A stretch of 64,000 nucleotides of DNA from Proteocatella sp051653405 (GCA_051653405.1 JBOFWC010000029.1:1-64000), one strand, 5' to 3'. Positions 1 to 9,927 are shown, numbered from the stretch's first letter. A program made the numbers and translations. The notes: generated by a model not told the origin, from the sequence alone.

Positions 1-2277
1 GAATATAGAGATATAGAAATTACAAAAGTATGGAAAGATTCTCTAGGTAATATTTTTGAAGATACTTCTATATTTGAAGCAGTAACAGTAAAAATAGACT
101 TTGAAGATGAAAATGTTGAAGATATAGAACTTGTTTTAAATGAAGAAAATAATTGGACAGATAAAGTAACTGGCATAGATGCAGATCTTAACTATAAAAT
201 AGTTGAAGAAGCTATTGAAATCCTACCAACTGGTTATGAATTTGTAGAAACTCAAATAACTGGTGGCTGTGAAGAAGTTGAGGATGCAGACAGTAAATTC
301 CAATGTGAATATGTAGTAACTAATATTATCAGATTAGTAAATGAAGACGAGTTTGAAGGCACAATAAGCGGATTAAAATATAACGATTTAAACAAAAATG
401 GAGTACACGATGAAGGCGAAACTTTCCTTGCAGGTATAACTATAGAATTATATAACGTAAACCCAGTTGAAAATGAAGAAGCAACAGCAATAGCAACTAA
501 AGTTACAGATCAATTTGGATTCTTCACATTTAACGTAACAGAAGAAGGTATATACTATCTAAGAGAAGTTTTACCAACAGGTTGGACTCAAACTTCACCA
601 GCAAATAATATTATTGAAATCACATTAACAGAAGCAAAAAATAACTTCCCAGAAGACTTTGAATCAGATGAAGCATATCAGGGAGTAATTAAACAGTATG
701 TTAAAGGTGAAGCACAAGTAGTAGGAGCATTTATATTTGGTAACTACGAAAATGAGATTATAAAAACATTTGAAGGCACAATAAGCGGATTAAAATACTA
801 TGATTCAAATAAAAATGGAGTACACGATGAAGGCGAAGCTTTCCTTGAAGACGTAACTGTAATGCTATATAATGTAAACCCAGCTGAAAATCCAGAAGCA
901 ACAGCAATAGCAACTAAAGTTACAGATCAATTTGGATTCTTCACATTTAACGTAACATCAGAAGGAACTTATTATCTAAAAGAGATTGTACCATTAGGTT
1001 GGACTCAAACTTCACCAGCAAATAATGTTATAGCAATCACATTGACAGAAGCAAAAAATAACTTCCCAGAAGACTTTGAATCAGATGAAGCATATCAGGG
1101 AGTAATTAAACAGTATGCTAAAGGTGAAGCACAAGTAGTAGGAGCATTTATATTTGGTAACTATGCAAATTTTGAAGGCACAATAAGTGGATTAAAATAT
1201 AACGATTTAAATAAAAATGGAGTACACGATGAAGGCGAAGCTTTCCTTGCAGACGTAACTATAATGCTATATAATGTAAATCCAGTTGAAAACCCAGAAG
1301 TAGCAGCAATAGCAACTACAGTTACAGATCAATTTGGATTCTTCACATTTAACGTAACAGAAGAAGGCATTTACTATCTAAGAGAAATTGTACCAGCAGG
1401 TTGGATTCAAGCATCACCAGCAAATAATATTATTGAAATCACCTTAACAGAAGCAAAAAATAACTTCCCAGAAGATTTTGAATCAGATGAAGCATATCAG
1501 GGAATAATCAAACAGTATGTTAAAGGTGAAGCACAAGTAGTAGGCGCATTTATATTCGCTAACTATCAAATGGAAGAACAACTAGATAATGTTATTGAAG
1601 GATATAAATTCAATGACGTAAATGCTAATGGTGTATGGGATGAAGGCGAATTAGGATTACAGGGCTGGATTATTACTCTTTGGAAATATCTAGGGGACGT
1701 AGATGAAAATGGAGTATTAAGCTCAGTAGATCTTGAAAGCGTAGGAACCGCAATAACTGATGTAAATGGATATTATAAATTCATAGGAATGGATGCTGGA
1801 GTAACATATTATCTATCTGAAAATATAGCACAGAATCCAGGATGGGTACAAACTTATCCAGTACAGGGAGATATTATTGTAGGTTTAGGAACATTAAATA
1901 AAATAGAGAATATGGAAACAGGACAGACTATAAGTAGCGTAAACTTCGGTAACTATGTACCAACACCTCCTGGTGGAGGCGGCGGTGGCGGAGGCGGCGG
2001 AGGCGGCCAAACCACTGAACAGACAACTGGTGGAACAACTGAAGAAACAACTACTTTAAACCAAGAAGTATTTGGAAATGATGACCCAGCAGAAGAAGTA
2101 ATGACATTAAGTATGCCTGTATTTAGCGAAGCTGAACCAGTAGAAGAAATTACACTTGATTTACCAGTATTTAGTTCAGATAACCCTCAAACATCAGATA
2201 TAGGTATAGCAATGCAAGTTCAAATGTTAGCATTATCATTATCAGGTATGTATATTTTAAGAAGAAAGATGAGATAA
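1..2277 (+). CDS. Sortase-anchored surface protein with Cna-B and SdrD-B repeats (5' partial)
   Basis: The reading frame is open from base 1, so the gene starts outside the window; 758 residues are visible. Order: a Cna-B-like domain (residues 1-115, beginning ITKVWKD), three nearly identical SdrD-B-like domains starting at residues 118, 257 and 391 (each FEGTISGLKY, then a DLNKNGVHDEGE calcium-type loop), a divergent fourth B domain from about 530, a run of 12 glycines, a Thr/Glu linker and a C-terminal NPQTSD signal. A hydrophobic stretch and RRK tail follow the signal. This is the layout of MSCRAMM-type adhesins whose B domains form a stalk. The NPQT signal is the kind read by class B sortases, and such a sortase lies just downstream on the other strand. 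The ligand-binding N-terminus is not visible. Confidence 0.88.
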   Translation, partial: EYRDIEITKVWKDSLGNIFEDTSIFEAVTVKIDFEDENVEDIELVLNEENNWTDKVTGIDADLNYKIVEEAIEILPTGYEFVETQITGGCEEVEDADSKFQCEYVVTNIIRLVNEDEFEGTISGLKYNDLNKNGVHDEGETFLAGITIELYNVNPVENEEATAIATKVTDQFGFFTFNVTEEGIYYLREVLPTGWTQTSPANNIIEITLTEAKNNFPEDFESDEAYQGVIKQYVKGEAQVVGAFIFGNYENEIIKTFEGTISGLKYYDSNKNGVHDEGEAFLEDVTVMLYNVNPAENPEATAIATKVTDQFGFFTFNVTSEGTYYLKEIVPLGWTQTSPANNVIAITLTEAKNNFPEDFESDEAYQGVIKQYAKGEAQVVGAFIFGNYANFEGTISGLKYNDLNKNGVHDEGEAFLADVTIMLYNVNPVENPEVAAIATTVTDQFGFFTFNVTEEGIYYLREIVPAGWIQASPANNIIEITLTEAKNNFPEDFESDEAYQGIIKQYVKGEAQVVGAFIFANYQMEEQLDNVIEGYKFNDVNANGVWDEGELGLQGWIITLWKYLGDVDENGVLSSVDLESVGTAITDVNGYYKFIGMDAGVTYYLSENIAQNPGWVQTYPVQGDIIVGLGTLNKIENMETGQTISSVNFGNYVPTPPGGGGGGGGGGGGQTTEQTTGGTTEETTTLNQEVFGNDDPAEEVMTLSMPVFSEAEPVEEITLDLPVFSSDNPQTSDIGIAMQVQMLALSLSGMYILRRKMR
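352..1566 (+). repeat. Three tandem ~400-base repeats in the adhesin gene
   Basis: Units begin at 352, 769 and 1171 with almost the same bases and each codes for one SdrD-B domain. Units differ at scattered codons and in the short spacer at their junctions. Near-identity at the DNA level suggests recent duplication or gene conversion, so repeat number may vary between strains and may be misassembled. Confidence 0.88.
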
Positions 2278-2290
2278 ATGAATAGCAAAA

Positions 2291-2325
2291 CAAAAAGAGC
2301 TGTTCCAAATGGAGCAGCTTTTTTA
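2291..2325. terminator. Bidirectional terminator between the adhesin and sortase genes
   Basis: An 8-base-pair stem (2299-2306 with 2311-2318, loop AAAT) is flanked by an A-run on the left and a T-run on the right, so it can end transcription of both convergent genes. Confidence 0.8.
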
Positions 2326-2331
2326 GTGGAG

Positions 2332-3144
2332 TTATTGATATTCAACAACCGATGTTAAAACGGCATGAACTACAAATCGAGCGTCGTAAAAAGAGTAACT
2401 ACAAGTAGATAAGGTAAGTAGTTTGCTACTAGTATTTACCTCTATAGAATTTTTTATTATAGATTTTCGTTTAAATTCATTAAGCCTAGATTCAAAGTAT
2501 AATTCATCATATTTAGGAGCACGATAATTATAGTCTTTTTTAGTTTCATAAACAGAAAATATCTCATATTCCAAAAGTTTGTTATCAAGAGTTACATATA
2601 TTTTGTGGTACTTATTAAAGAAGTCTTGAGCTTTTAGAAGGGTTACATCATAAAACATGGAACCATCTTTCATATTATGACCATATATAACGGTATTTTG
2701 ATCGTTAAAATTAGGATTATTTCTATAATCTGCAAAAATACTTCCAGATACACTATATTTTTTATTAAAATTCTTTCTCAGATAAAAAACATTATCTTTA
2801 CTTTGCATAATAGGATAATTTATCTTTGTTCCTGGAATTTCAATCCATGCTATAGTATCTGAATTTTGAGCTTTTAATTTGTTGAGCATAGCTGTATGAT
2901 TTTTATCATTTAGCTCTACGATTTTAACGCCTTCTTCATATTTTTCTCTGAGTTCATTTTGAATATTAGGAATTTTAAGGGCATATGGTTTTTGAGATCT
3001 TAGCTCAGAATATTCTTTTCGAGCCGCATACCTACTAAATACATTAAAAGAAATATTTAAAATCAATAATATTGATATTACCATTAGAAAATAGAATAAG
3101 AAGCGATATAGTTTTTTACGTTTTAAGCTATTTTCAGATTCCAT
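2332..3144 (-). CDS. srtB: Class B sortase
   Basis: A 270-residue transpeptidase that would cleave a C-terminal sorting signal and join the surface protein to the cell wall. One N-terminal membrane anchor (about residues 12-33) precedes the sortase fold. The catalytic His is in VIYGHNM, the Cys in LSTCSY and the Arg in DARFVVHA. The W-I-E-I-P-G-T and NYPIMQ segments are typical of class B. The start has an AGAAAGGA site. It is convergent to the adhesin with the NPQTSD signal, its likely substrate. It also lies 41 bases after galM on the same strand without a visible terminator, so it could be read through from the galactose operon. Confidence 0.9.
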   Translation of the reverse strand: MESENSLKRKKLYRFLFYFLMVISILLILNISFNVFSRYAARKEYSELRSQKPYALKIPNIQNELREKYEEGVKIVELNDKNHTAMLNKLKAQNSDTIAWIEIPGTKINYPIMQSKDNVFYLRKNFNKKYSVSGSIFADYRNNPNFNDQNTVIYGHNMKDGSMFYDVTLLKAQDFFNKYHKIYVTLDNKLLEYEIFSVYETKKDYNYRAPKYDELYFESRLNEFKRKSIIKNSIEVNTSSKLLTLSTCSYSFYDARFVVHAVLTSVVEYQ

Positions 3145-3185
3145 AGAAAATCCTTTCTAATAAATAAAAAAGAATAATGTAAAAA

Positions 3186-4238
3186 TCAAAATTCGAATTT
3201 AAATATAGATTTAAACGAATATACCTCATTTGCTTTTAGTATGGGACTTGGAAAGTTTTGATGATTTATTGAATCTGGGAAATGTTGAGTTTCAAAGCAA
3301 AAGCCTTGATTAGGAGCGTAGGTGCATCCATTTTTTCCAGAAAGACCTTTTTTAATGTAATTTCCTGTATAGAATTGAAGCCCAGGTTTGGTACTATACA
3401 ATTTGAGTTTAAGAGAATCTTGATTAGAAAGCTTAGCTTCAGCTATAAGTGGAGTTCCTAAAAATGATTCTTTGCATAGTGCAGGGTCAATTATATAGTT
3501 GTGGTCATAACCATTTCCAATAGCAAGTTGAGGATTAGGTTTAATTATTTGAGAATCAATACGAGTTAAACTTCTAAAATCAAATGGAGTATTTTCAACT
3601 GGTATTATATTACCATTTGGACAGCTACTTTTGTCAAGCTCAGTAATACTAGAGGCATTTATTTTAATTATATGCGAAAGTATATTTCCAGAATCATGCC
3701 CAGAAAGGTTAAAATAAGTGTGGTTTGTGAGGTTTACTATAGTATCTTTATCTGAAGTAGCATGATAATTTATTTCGAGCGCAGAGTTTAAAATTTTATA
3801 AGTTACACATACATTTAAATTTCCGGGATAGCCTTCTTCCATATCCTTACTAAAATATTCAAAGCGTATTCCATCATCAAGAAGAGTAGCTTCCCAGTAT
3901 TTTTTATTAAAACCTTCGAAACCGCCATGCAAATGATTTCCGCCATTATTTATAGCAAGAGAATATTTTTCATTATTAAGCTCAAATTTCCCCGATTTTA
4001 TTCTATTTGCAAATCTACCACAGATAGCACCAAAGGAAGAGTCGTCATTTATATAATCCATTAGATTATCAAAACCAAGGACGATATCTCGTTCTTCAGA
4101 GCCTAGTTTTAAGATAAGGGAGGTAAGGATGGCGCCATAATTACAGAAAGAAGCTTTTAGTTTATCTGACTCAATAGTATATAAAAGAACCTCGTTTTTA
4201 TTATTATCAAATCCAAATAAAGATTTTGTTATCTTCAT
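3186..4238 (-). CDS. galM: Aldose 1-epimerase (galactose mutarotase)
   Basis: A 350-residue cytosolic enzyme that interconverts alpha- and beta-galactose, supplying the alpha form to galactokinase. Family motifs visible are GRFANRI, NHLHGG (catalytic region), LTNHTYFNLSG with a conserved His, and CFETQHFPDS with the downstream Glu region. Length is normal. It is the last gal gene, 16 bases after galT, with an AGAAGGAG site before the ATG, and so belongs to the mgl-gal transcript. Confidence 0.93.
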   Translation of the reverse strand: MKITKSLFGFDNNKNEVLLYTIESDKLKASFCNYGAILTSLILKLGSEERDIVLGFDNLMDYINDDSSFGAICGRFANRIKSGKFELNNEKYSLAINNGGNHLHGGFEGFNKKYWEATLLDDGIRFEYFSKDMEEGYPGNLNVCVTYKILNSALEINYHATSDKDTIVNLTNHTYFNLSGHDSGNILSHIIKINASSITELDKSSCPNGNIIPVENTPFDFRSLTRIDSQIIKPNPQLAIGNGYDHNYIIDPALCKESFLGTPLIAEAKLSNQDSLKLKLYSTKPGLQFYTGNYIKKGLSGKNGCTYAPNQGFCFETQHFPDSINHQNFPSPILKANEVYSFKSIFKFEF

Positions 4239-4254
4239 GAAATATCAACTCCTT

Positions 4255-5754
4255 CTAATTTAAAGCGTGTATAAATCTTTCAAATGCTTCTTGCCCTTTT
4301 GAACCTCTTTTGAATACGCCGGCATCTGAAAGGATATTTATAAATATATTCCCAATTTCATACTGAAGTATGGATTCTACATTTAATTCATCCAATTTAG
4401 AATATTTATCTATAAGTGATGATATCCAATCACTGTGATGAGATATTTCAGGGAAATCTGATATATCAGCTTTTTTTAAGAGTATGAGTTCAACTAACTT
4501 TAGCTCTTCTTTTAATCTTGAAGGAAGTACGGCAAGGCCCATTACTTCTATAAGTCCAATATTTTCTTTTTTGATATGGTGATATTCATCATGTGGATGA
4601 TATAGACCGAGCGGATGTTCTTTAGTAGTTATATTATTCCTCAAGACAAGATCCATTTCAAAATAATCATCTTTTTTTCTTGCTATTGGGGTTATAGTAT
4701 TGTGAGGTATGTCATTAGTATATGCAAAAATTGAAGCATATGAATCTGTATATTTACGCCACTTTTCAAGAATTAAGGATGATAACTCTACTATTTTTGT
4801 AGCATTTTTATGTCTGAGTCTTATTACAGACATAGGCCATTTCAATATTCCAATTTCAACATCTTCAAAATTAACTATTTTAAAATATTTTTCAATGGGA
4901 GCTTTTGTCATAGCAAAGTCATATCTCCCCCCTTGAAAGTGGTCATGAGAAAGTATAGAGCCACCAACTATAGGAAGGTCTGCATTTGAACCTACAAAAT
5001 AATGGGGGAACATATCCACAAATTCAAGAAGTTTTGTAAAGGTAGAGTTACTAATTTTCATAGGGATATGATTATTATTAAGTATTATACAGTGTTCATT
5101 ATAATATACATAAGGTGAATATTGAAAGCTCCATGCTTCATTATGAAGTGTTATAGGAATTAGTCTTAAATTCTGTCTTGCGGGATGGTTTATTCTTCCA
5201 TGATATCCTTCATTTTCTATACATAAAAGACATTTTGGATATGAAGAGGAAGGGGCGTTTCTCTGTGCAATTATATCTCTTGGGTCTTTCTCCGGTTTTG
5301 AGAGATTTATAGTAATATCAATATCTCCAAATTCAGTAGAAGTTTTCCATTTTAAGTCTTTAGCTATTCTGTCCCTTCTTATATAGTTGCATGAAAAACA
5401 TAAGTTATAAAAAAAATCAGTAGCTGATATAGGAGACTCGCTATAAAGTGATTTAAATTGAGCTATTACTTCTCCTGGATAGGGTGTAATAGTAGCCATT
5501 ATTTTTGTATCAAAAAGATCTTTTTGAGTAATGCTGTTGTCGGATATAAGGCCATTTTCAGATGCATAATCAAGCATAAATTCAAGTATATTATGAAGCT
5601 CTACATTTTCAAATAGAGCATATTCCATATTAGAAGGGTCCTTTATATCAAACATATTAATAAGCTGGTTAAATACATATTGTCTATCGTAAACTGATAT
5701 AAGCTTTTCACTTATTCCATAATCAATAAATGCATTAATATAATTTAAAATCAT
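4255..5754 (-). CDS. galT: UTP-hexose-1-phosphate uridylyltransferase, type 2
   Basis: A 499-residue enzyme of the Leloir pathway that moves UMP between UDP-glucose and galactose-1-phosphate. The length and motifs fit the Firmicute type 2 GalT family: YPKCLLCIENEGY near residue 175, GRINHPARQN, and the active-site segment SHDHFQGG. It lies 20 bases downstream of galK. No galE was seen in the window, so UDP-galactose epimerisation must be encoded elsewhere. Confidence 0.94.
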   Translation of the reverse strand: MILNYINAFIDYGISEKLISVYDRQYVFNQLINMFDIKDPSNMEYALFENVELHNILEFMLDYASENGLISDNSITQKDLFDTKIMATITPYPGEVIAQFKSLYSESPISATDFFYNLCFSCNYIRRDRIAKDLKWKTSTEFGDIDITINLSKPEKDPRDIIAQRNAPSSSYPKCLLCIENEGYHGRINHPARQNLRLIPITLHNEAWSFQYSPYVYYNEHCIILNNNHIPMKISNSTFTKLLEFVDMFPHYFVGSNADLPIVGGSILSHDHFQGGRYDFAMTKAPIEKYFKIVNFEDVEIGILKWPMSVIRLRHKNATKIVELSSLILEKWRKYTDSYASIFAYTNDIPHNTITPIARKKDDYFEMDLVLRNNITTKEHPLGLYHPHDEYHHIKKENIGLIEVMGLAVLPSRLKEELKLVELILLKKADISDFPEISHHSDWISSLIDKYSKLDELNVESILQYEIGNIFINILSDAGVFKRGSKGQEAFERFIHALN

Positions 5755-5774
5755 AATAATCTCCGTTCTAATGT

Positions 5775-7064
5775 TTATAAATTAAGAAAATCAACTCCGC
5801 CGTATGATCTTATAGAAAGTACATGGCATTTATTAGCACCAAGTACTGACTCTATATGAACTTTAAAATCAGTAAGCATATCTATAGGAACAAAAGCTTG
5901 AATAGTTCCAGCAAATCCTCCACCATGAACTCTAAAGCTACCCTTTTTACCAAGATAATGTTGACATATAGCTAGACTTATTGAGACAGGCTGTATTTTT
6001 ACATCGGATGGAGTATATACATTTTGAAGATATTCAAAAGATGAGTGCCCGGATTCTCTTGAAAGCTTTAAAAATCTATCCCAATTATTTTCTAAAAGTG
6101 AATTTTTCTGAGAAGAAGCTCTTTTATTGTCCTCGAAAAAATGTAGGGTTCTAAGCACAGCTCGGTCTCCACAGATTCCTCTAAGTTTAGCAATATTTGA
6201 GAAAAATTCATTTTTTGAAATCTCTCTAAGTACATTTTTATCAAAAAAATTTGCTATGGCTTTCATTTCAAATGGGATAGCGGCATATTCATCAGTAAGG
6301 TCAGCATGGCTACCTCCAGTATCTATTATGCAAAGGGCATGATTAGTAGAGAGAAAATCGAAATTTATTTTTTCAACAATAGGGTTTTCGGCATCTTTAA
6401 AATCAATAAATACAATTCCACCAACAGCTGAAGTCATTTGATCCATGAGACCACACGGTTTGTCGAAATATACATTTTCTGCAAATTGACCTATTTTAGC
6501 AAGCTGTATATTTGAAATTTTAGAATCGCAAAATAAGCTATTTAATATTATTCCAATTAAGATTTCAAAAGCAGCAGAGGAGGAGAGGCCTGAACCGGTT
6601 AGGACATCAGATGTTATACAAGCATCAAATCCACCTATATTAAATCCTAAAGCTTTAATTTTAGCACAAATGCCTCGGATAAGAGATTTTGAAGTACCAA
6701 ACTCTGATGGGTTTACCTCAGTATCAGAGATGTCAAGCTCTTCAAAAGCAAAACCATCTGAGCTGATTTTTATAAAAGAAGAATTATTAGGGGAACAAAC
6801 CGCAATCATATCAAGATTTACAGCAGCGGCTAGAATACAGCCATGCTGATGATCGGTATGATTTCCGCCAAGCTCAGTTCTACCAGGAGCACTGAGTAAA
6901 TGAATATTATCATGATTACCAAAAGTATCTAAGTAAGTGTCTAAAAGGTTGATATAGCGTTTTTTCTGTTTATTTATATTAGAAGAATTTGATGAATATA
7001 GCTTATTGAAATTATCATCAAATTTAGTTGATACAATAGCATTTTTAAGTTCTAATATATTCAT
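5775..7064 (-). CDS. galK: Galactokinase
   Basis: A 429-residue GHMP kinase that phosphorylates galactose to galactose-1-phosphate. It has the galactose-binding signature APGRTELGGNHTDHQHG, the ATP loop GSGLSSSAAFE, and the C-terminal GHMP motif VHGGGFAGT. The start has an AAAGGAG site that overlaps the stop codon of the small gene upstream, implying translational coupling. It is first of the three Leloir genes in this operon. Confidence 0.95.
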   Translation of the reverse strand: MNILELKNAIVSTKFDDNFNKLYSSNSSNINKQKKRYINLLDTYLDTFGNHDNIHLLSAPGRTELGGNHTDHQHGCILAAAVNLDMIAVCSPNNSSFIKISSDGFAFEELDISDTEVNPSEFGTSKSLIRGICAKIKALGFNIGGFDACITSDVLTGSGLSSSAAFEILIGIILNSLFCDSKISNIQLAKIGQFAENVYFDKPCGLMDQMTSAVGGIVFIDFKDAENPIVEKINFDFLSTNHALCIIDTGGSHADLTDEYAAIPFEMKAIANFFDKNVLREISKNEFFSNIAKLRGICGDRAVLRTLHFFEDNKRASSQKNSLLENNWDRFLKLSRESGHSSFEYLQNVYTPSDVKIQPVSISLAICQHYLGKKGSFRVHGGGFAGTIQAFVPIDMLTDFKVHIESVLGANKCHVLSIRSYGGVDFLNL

Positions 7065-7075
7065 AGTATACTCCT

Positions 7076-7378
7076 TTACGAATTAGCCTTATATATACCT
7101 ATAAAAAGCACAGCGATCAAAATGAAAAATAATATATATATTATTTTATCAAGAGTTTTAAGATTTATATTTATTTTATCATATAGATTTTCTTTATGGT
7201 TTATATACTGTTGTTCTTTTTGATTTATTAAGTTTTCTCTTTGTGATAATTCCTTCTCTTTTTCAAATAAAGCGCTGGCAAGCTTTTCAAGCTCTACAGC
7301 GCTTATATAATCTGAGCTGGAATTATCATAATTATCATTGTTAACTTTATTAAAGTCATTTAAATTATGTTTTTCCAT
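7076..7378 (-). CDS. Small tail-anchored coiled-coil protein, unknown function
   Basis: 100 residues. An upstream in-frame ATG at 7426 lies inside mglC. The start at 7378 has an AGGTGAT site just after the mglC stop and is preferred. The first 30 residues are Asn/Asp-rich. A charged heptad-like helix rich in Glu, Lys and Gln follows (about 30-70), then one C-terminal membrane segment (about 76-95). No family recognised. It sits between mglC and galK with 10-base gaps, so it is translated with the galactose genes. A role next to the Mgl transporter or in envelope sensing is possible but unproven. Confidence 0.7.
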   Translation of the reverse strand: MEKHNLNDFNKVNNDNYDNSSSDYISAVELEKLASALFEKEKELSQRENLINQKEQQYINHKENLYDKININLKTLDKIIYILFFILIAVLFIGIYKANS

Positions 7379-7388
7379 ATTATCACCT

Positions 7389-8399
7389 TTATTTTTTTGC
7401 AAGATATTTACGAAGGTCAAGGGCAACTGCTATTATAATAACTAGACCTTGAACTATATAAGTGTAGCTTGTTTCAACACCCATAAACTGAAGACTTATT
7501 TTTAAAAGTTCAAACACAAGAACTCCAACAAGTATACCGCTTATTCTACCAACTCCTCCGTTTGTAGAAACTCCACCAATTGTACAGGCAGCTATAGCTT
7601 CAAGTTCATAACCCATTCCTGTATTTACAGAAGCACCACCAGATTTTGATGCAAGTATATATCCAGCAAGGCCATATAGTACAGCAGCTAAGGTATAAAT
7701 AAGGATTTTAGTCTTATTACAGTTTACTCCAGCAACTTCAGCAGCACTTTCATTTCCACCAATAGCATACATATACTTACCATGTCTAGTTTTATGATAT
7801 AAAAACCACATATATACGCCAACTATAGAAGCAATTATAATTATATAGGGAATATGATGATTAAAAACACCGCTGGTGGAAAGCAGTGTATATTTTTTTG
7901 TAAGGCCTCCGATTGGTTTAGCACCTGTGTAAACAAGACAAATACCATACACAAGGGTTTGCATACCAAGGGTAGCAATAAATGGAGGGACTTTAAGATA
8001 AGATATTATAACACCATTTGCTATTCCGATAATTGCACACACAGCAAGTACTATTATAAGTACAGTAATCATATTCATTTCTCCAAGATTAGGATAGAAT
8101 TTATCACTGTAATCAGCTTTTTGAAGCAGTATAGCGGCAATACATGCACTTAGTCCTACTACACGTCCTGCACTAAGGTCAGTTCCTTTAGTTATAAGAC
8201 AACCAGATACTCCAGCTGCAATTATAAATCTAACCGCAGTATTTAAGGCAAGGTTTTTAAAACTTGCAAATGATACAAAGCTAGGCTTATATATTCCTAC
8301 AAAAACAGCTACAGCTAACATTAAAATTATTATGGCATTATTTTCTAAAAAAAGTTTTACATCTTTCTTATCTATACCTTTTTTGACTACTTTATCCAT
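7389..8399 (-). CDS. mglC: Galactose/methyl-galactoside ABC transporter permease
   Basis: A 336-residue permease of the ribose/galactose (BPD_transp_2) family with about 8-10 membrane helices. The motif GTDLSAGRVVGLSA and the later EAAEVAGVNCNKTKI-type loop fit MglC/RbsC. The start at 8399 (MDKVVKKG) has a GAAAGGAA site. A longer in-frame start at 8501 would lie within mglA and is rejected. It pairs with MglA and the MglB lipoprotein upstream. Confidence 0.93.
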   Translation of the reverse strand: MDKVVKKGIDKKDVKLFLENNAIIILMLAVAVFVGIYKPSFVSFASFKNLALNTAVRFIIAAGVSGCLITKGTDLSAGRVVGLSACIAAILLQKADYSDKFYPNLGEMNMITVLIIVLAVCAIIGIANGVIISYLKVPPFIATLGMQTLVYGICLVYTGAKPIGGLTKKYTLLSTSGVFNHHIPYIIIIASIVGVYMWFLYHKTRHGKYMYAIGGNESAAEVAGVNCNKTKILIYTLAAVLYGLAGYILASKSGGASVNTGMGYELEAIAACTIGGVSTNGGVGRISGILVGVLVFELLKISLQFMGVETSYTYIVQGLVIIIAVALDLRKYLAKK

Positions 8400-8418
8400 A
8401 GGAAGTTTCCTTTCTTGT

Positions 8419-9927
8419 TTAATCAAATTTTGTAGCAAGAGCCATAACATTTTCTTGAGTTGCATCTTCTCCCTCAAGGAAACCAGTGACTTTGCCATCA
8501 CACATAACCATTATTCGGTCAGACATTCCTAAAAGCTCACTCATTTCAGAAGTAATCATTATTATACTTTTTCCAGCCTTTGCCAAATCTGCAATTATAC
8601 AATAGATTTCATATTTTGCCCCTACATCGATACCCCTTGTAGGTTCATCAAGAATAAATATATCTGGATCATTTGCAAGCCAACGACTTATAAGTACTTT
8701 CTGCTGATTACCTCCAGAGAGAGATTGAATTAAGGTTTTACTGCTTGGGGTTTTTATACTTAGTTTTTTTATATTTTCATAGACTAATTTATCTATTTTT
8801 TTTCGATTTAAAATTATTCCAAATTCAAGATATTTATTTAGTGAAGAAATGGCTACATTTTCTTCAATTGAAAGGACACCTAAAATCCCAGTAGCACGTC
8901 TATCTTCAGTTAGTAGGGCCATGCCTTTTTTTATAGCATCTTGAGGTCTATTTATTTTTAATGCTTCTCCTTTATATTTTATAGTTCCGCCGTGGTGAGC
9001 TCTTATACCAAATATGCCTTCCATAAGTTCAGTTCTTTGAGCACCAACGAGACCTCCAACTCCGAGTATTTCGCCCTTTCTTAAATTGAAACTAATATTT
9101 TTAAATGATTTTGGATTTATAGAATTAAAATTTTCAACCTCAAAAACTATTTCACCAGGAATATTTTCTCTTTTAGGAAATAGATTAGAAAGTTCACGTC
9201 CTACCATTTTTGTGATAATAAAATCTATGCTTAACTCTTTTGAGTCCCATGTACCTATATATTGTCCGTCCCGCATTATTGTAACTTCATCACTTATTCT
9301 TAGAATCTCAGACATCTTGTGAGATATGTAAACAATTGATACACCTTTTGCTTTTAAATCCTCAATTATTTTAAATAGGGCTTCGACTTCCCTTGCAGTA
9401 AGACTTGAAGTAGGTTCATCAAGTATTAAAACCTTACAGTCAGCACTTACAGCCTTTGCAATTTCAACACTCTGCATTTGAGAAACGCTCAGTGTAGATA
9501 ACTTAGCTTTAGGATCAAATTCCATATGAACTTGCTTTAAAAGTTTTTCTGTATTTTCATACATTTTTTCATGATCTATTACAGGAACACCAAGCACTTT
9601 TTTTAATGGAAATCTGCCTAAATATATATTTTCTGCTATACTTCTCTCTGGAACTGGTTGAAGTTCTTGATGAACCATAGCAATTCCGTGGTTTAAAGCT
9701 TCCATCGGATCTTGGATTACTATTTTTTGTCCTTCAAAAAAAACTTCACCACTATCCATTTTATATATACCAAACATACATTTCATTAGAGTGGATTTTC
9801 CAGCACCGTTTTCTCCCATTAAAGCATGTACCGTTCCAGGCTTTAATTTTAGGGTCACATTGTCCAGAGCCTTTACTCCTGGAAAGGTTTTTGTTATATT
9901 TCTCATCTCTAAACGATACTCTGACAT
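8419..9927 (-). CDS. mglA: Galactose/methyl-galactoside ABC transporter ATPase (two domains)
   Basis: 502 residues with two fused ABC domains, as usual for sugar importers of the CUT2 class. Domain 1 has Walker A GENGAGKST, a divergent signature LSVSQMQS and Walker B LILDEPTSSL. Domain 2 has a degenerate Walker A (GAQRTELM in place of GxxGxGKT), signature LSGGNQQK and LDEPTRGIDVG. One degenerate P-loop is typical of this family. It drives galactose uptake with MglB and MglC. Confidence 0.95.
   Translation of the reverse strand: MSEYRLEMRNITKTFPGVKALDNVTLKLKPGTVHALMGENGAGKSTLMKCMFGIYKMDSGEVFFEGQKIVIQDPMEALNHGIAMVHQELQPVPERSIAENIYLGRFPLKKVLGVPVIDHEKMYENTEKLLKQVHMEFDPKAKLSTLSVSQMQSVEIAKAVSADCKVLILDEPTSSLTAREVEALFKIIEDLKAKGVSIVYISHKMSEILRISDEVTIMRDGQYIGTWDSKELSIDFIITKMVGRELSNLFPKRENIPGEIVFEVENFNSINPKSFKNISFNLRKGEILGVGGLVGAQRTELMEGIFGIRAHHGGTIKYKGEALKINRPQDAIKKGMALLTEDRRATGILGVLSIEENVAISSLNKYLEFGIILNRKKIDKLVYENIKKLSIKTPSSKTLIQSLSGGNQQKVLISRWLANDPDIFILDEPTRGIDVGAKYEIYCIIADLAKAGKSIIMITSEMSELLGMSDRIMVMCDGKVTGFLEGEDATQENVMALATKFD

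Noticed and set aside
352..1566. CRISPR array
   Set aside because: The repeats are about 400 bases, in frame and code for protein domains.
7379..7426. Longer start of the small protein between mglC and galK
   Set aside because: It would overlap the mglC end; the internal ATG has a proper AGGTGAT site.
8397..8501. Longer mglC starting at 8501
   Set aside because: The extension is inside mglA, lacks a ribosome site and has no MglC-like sequence.
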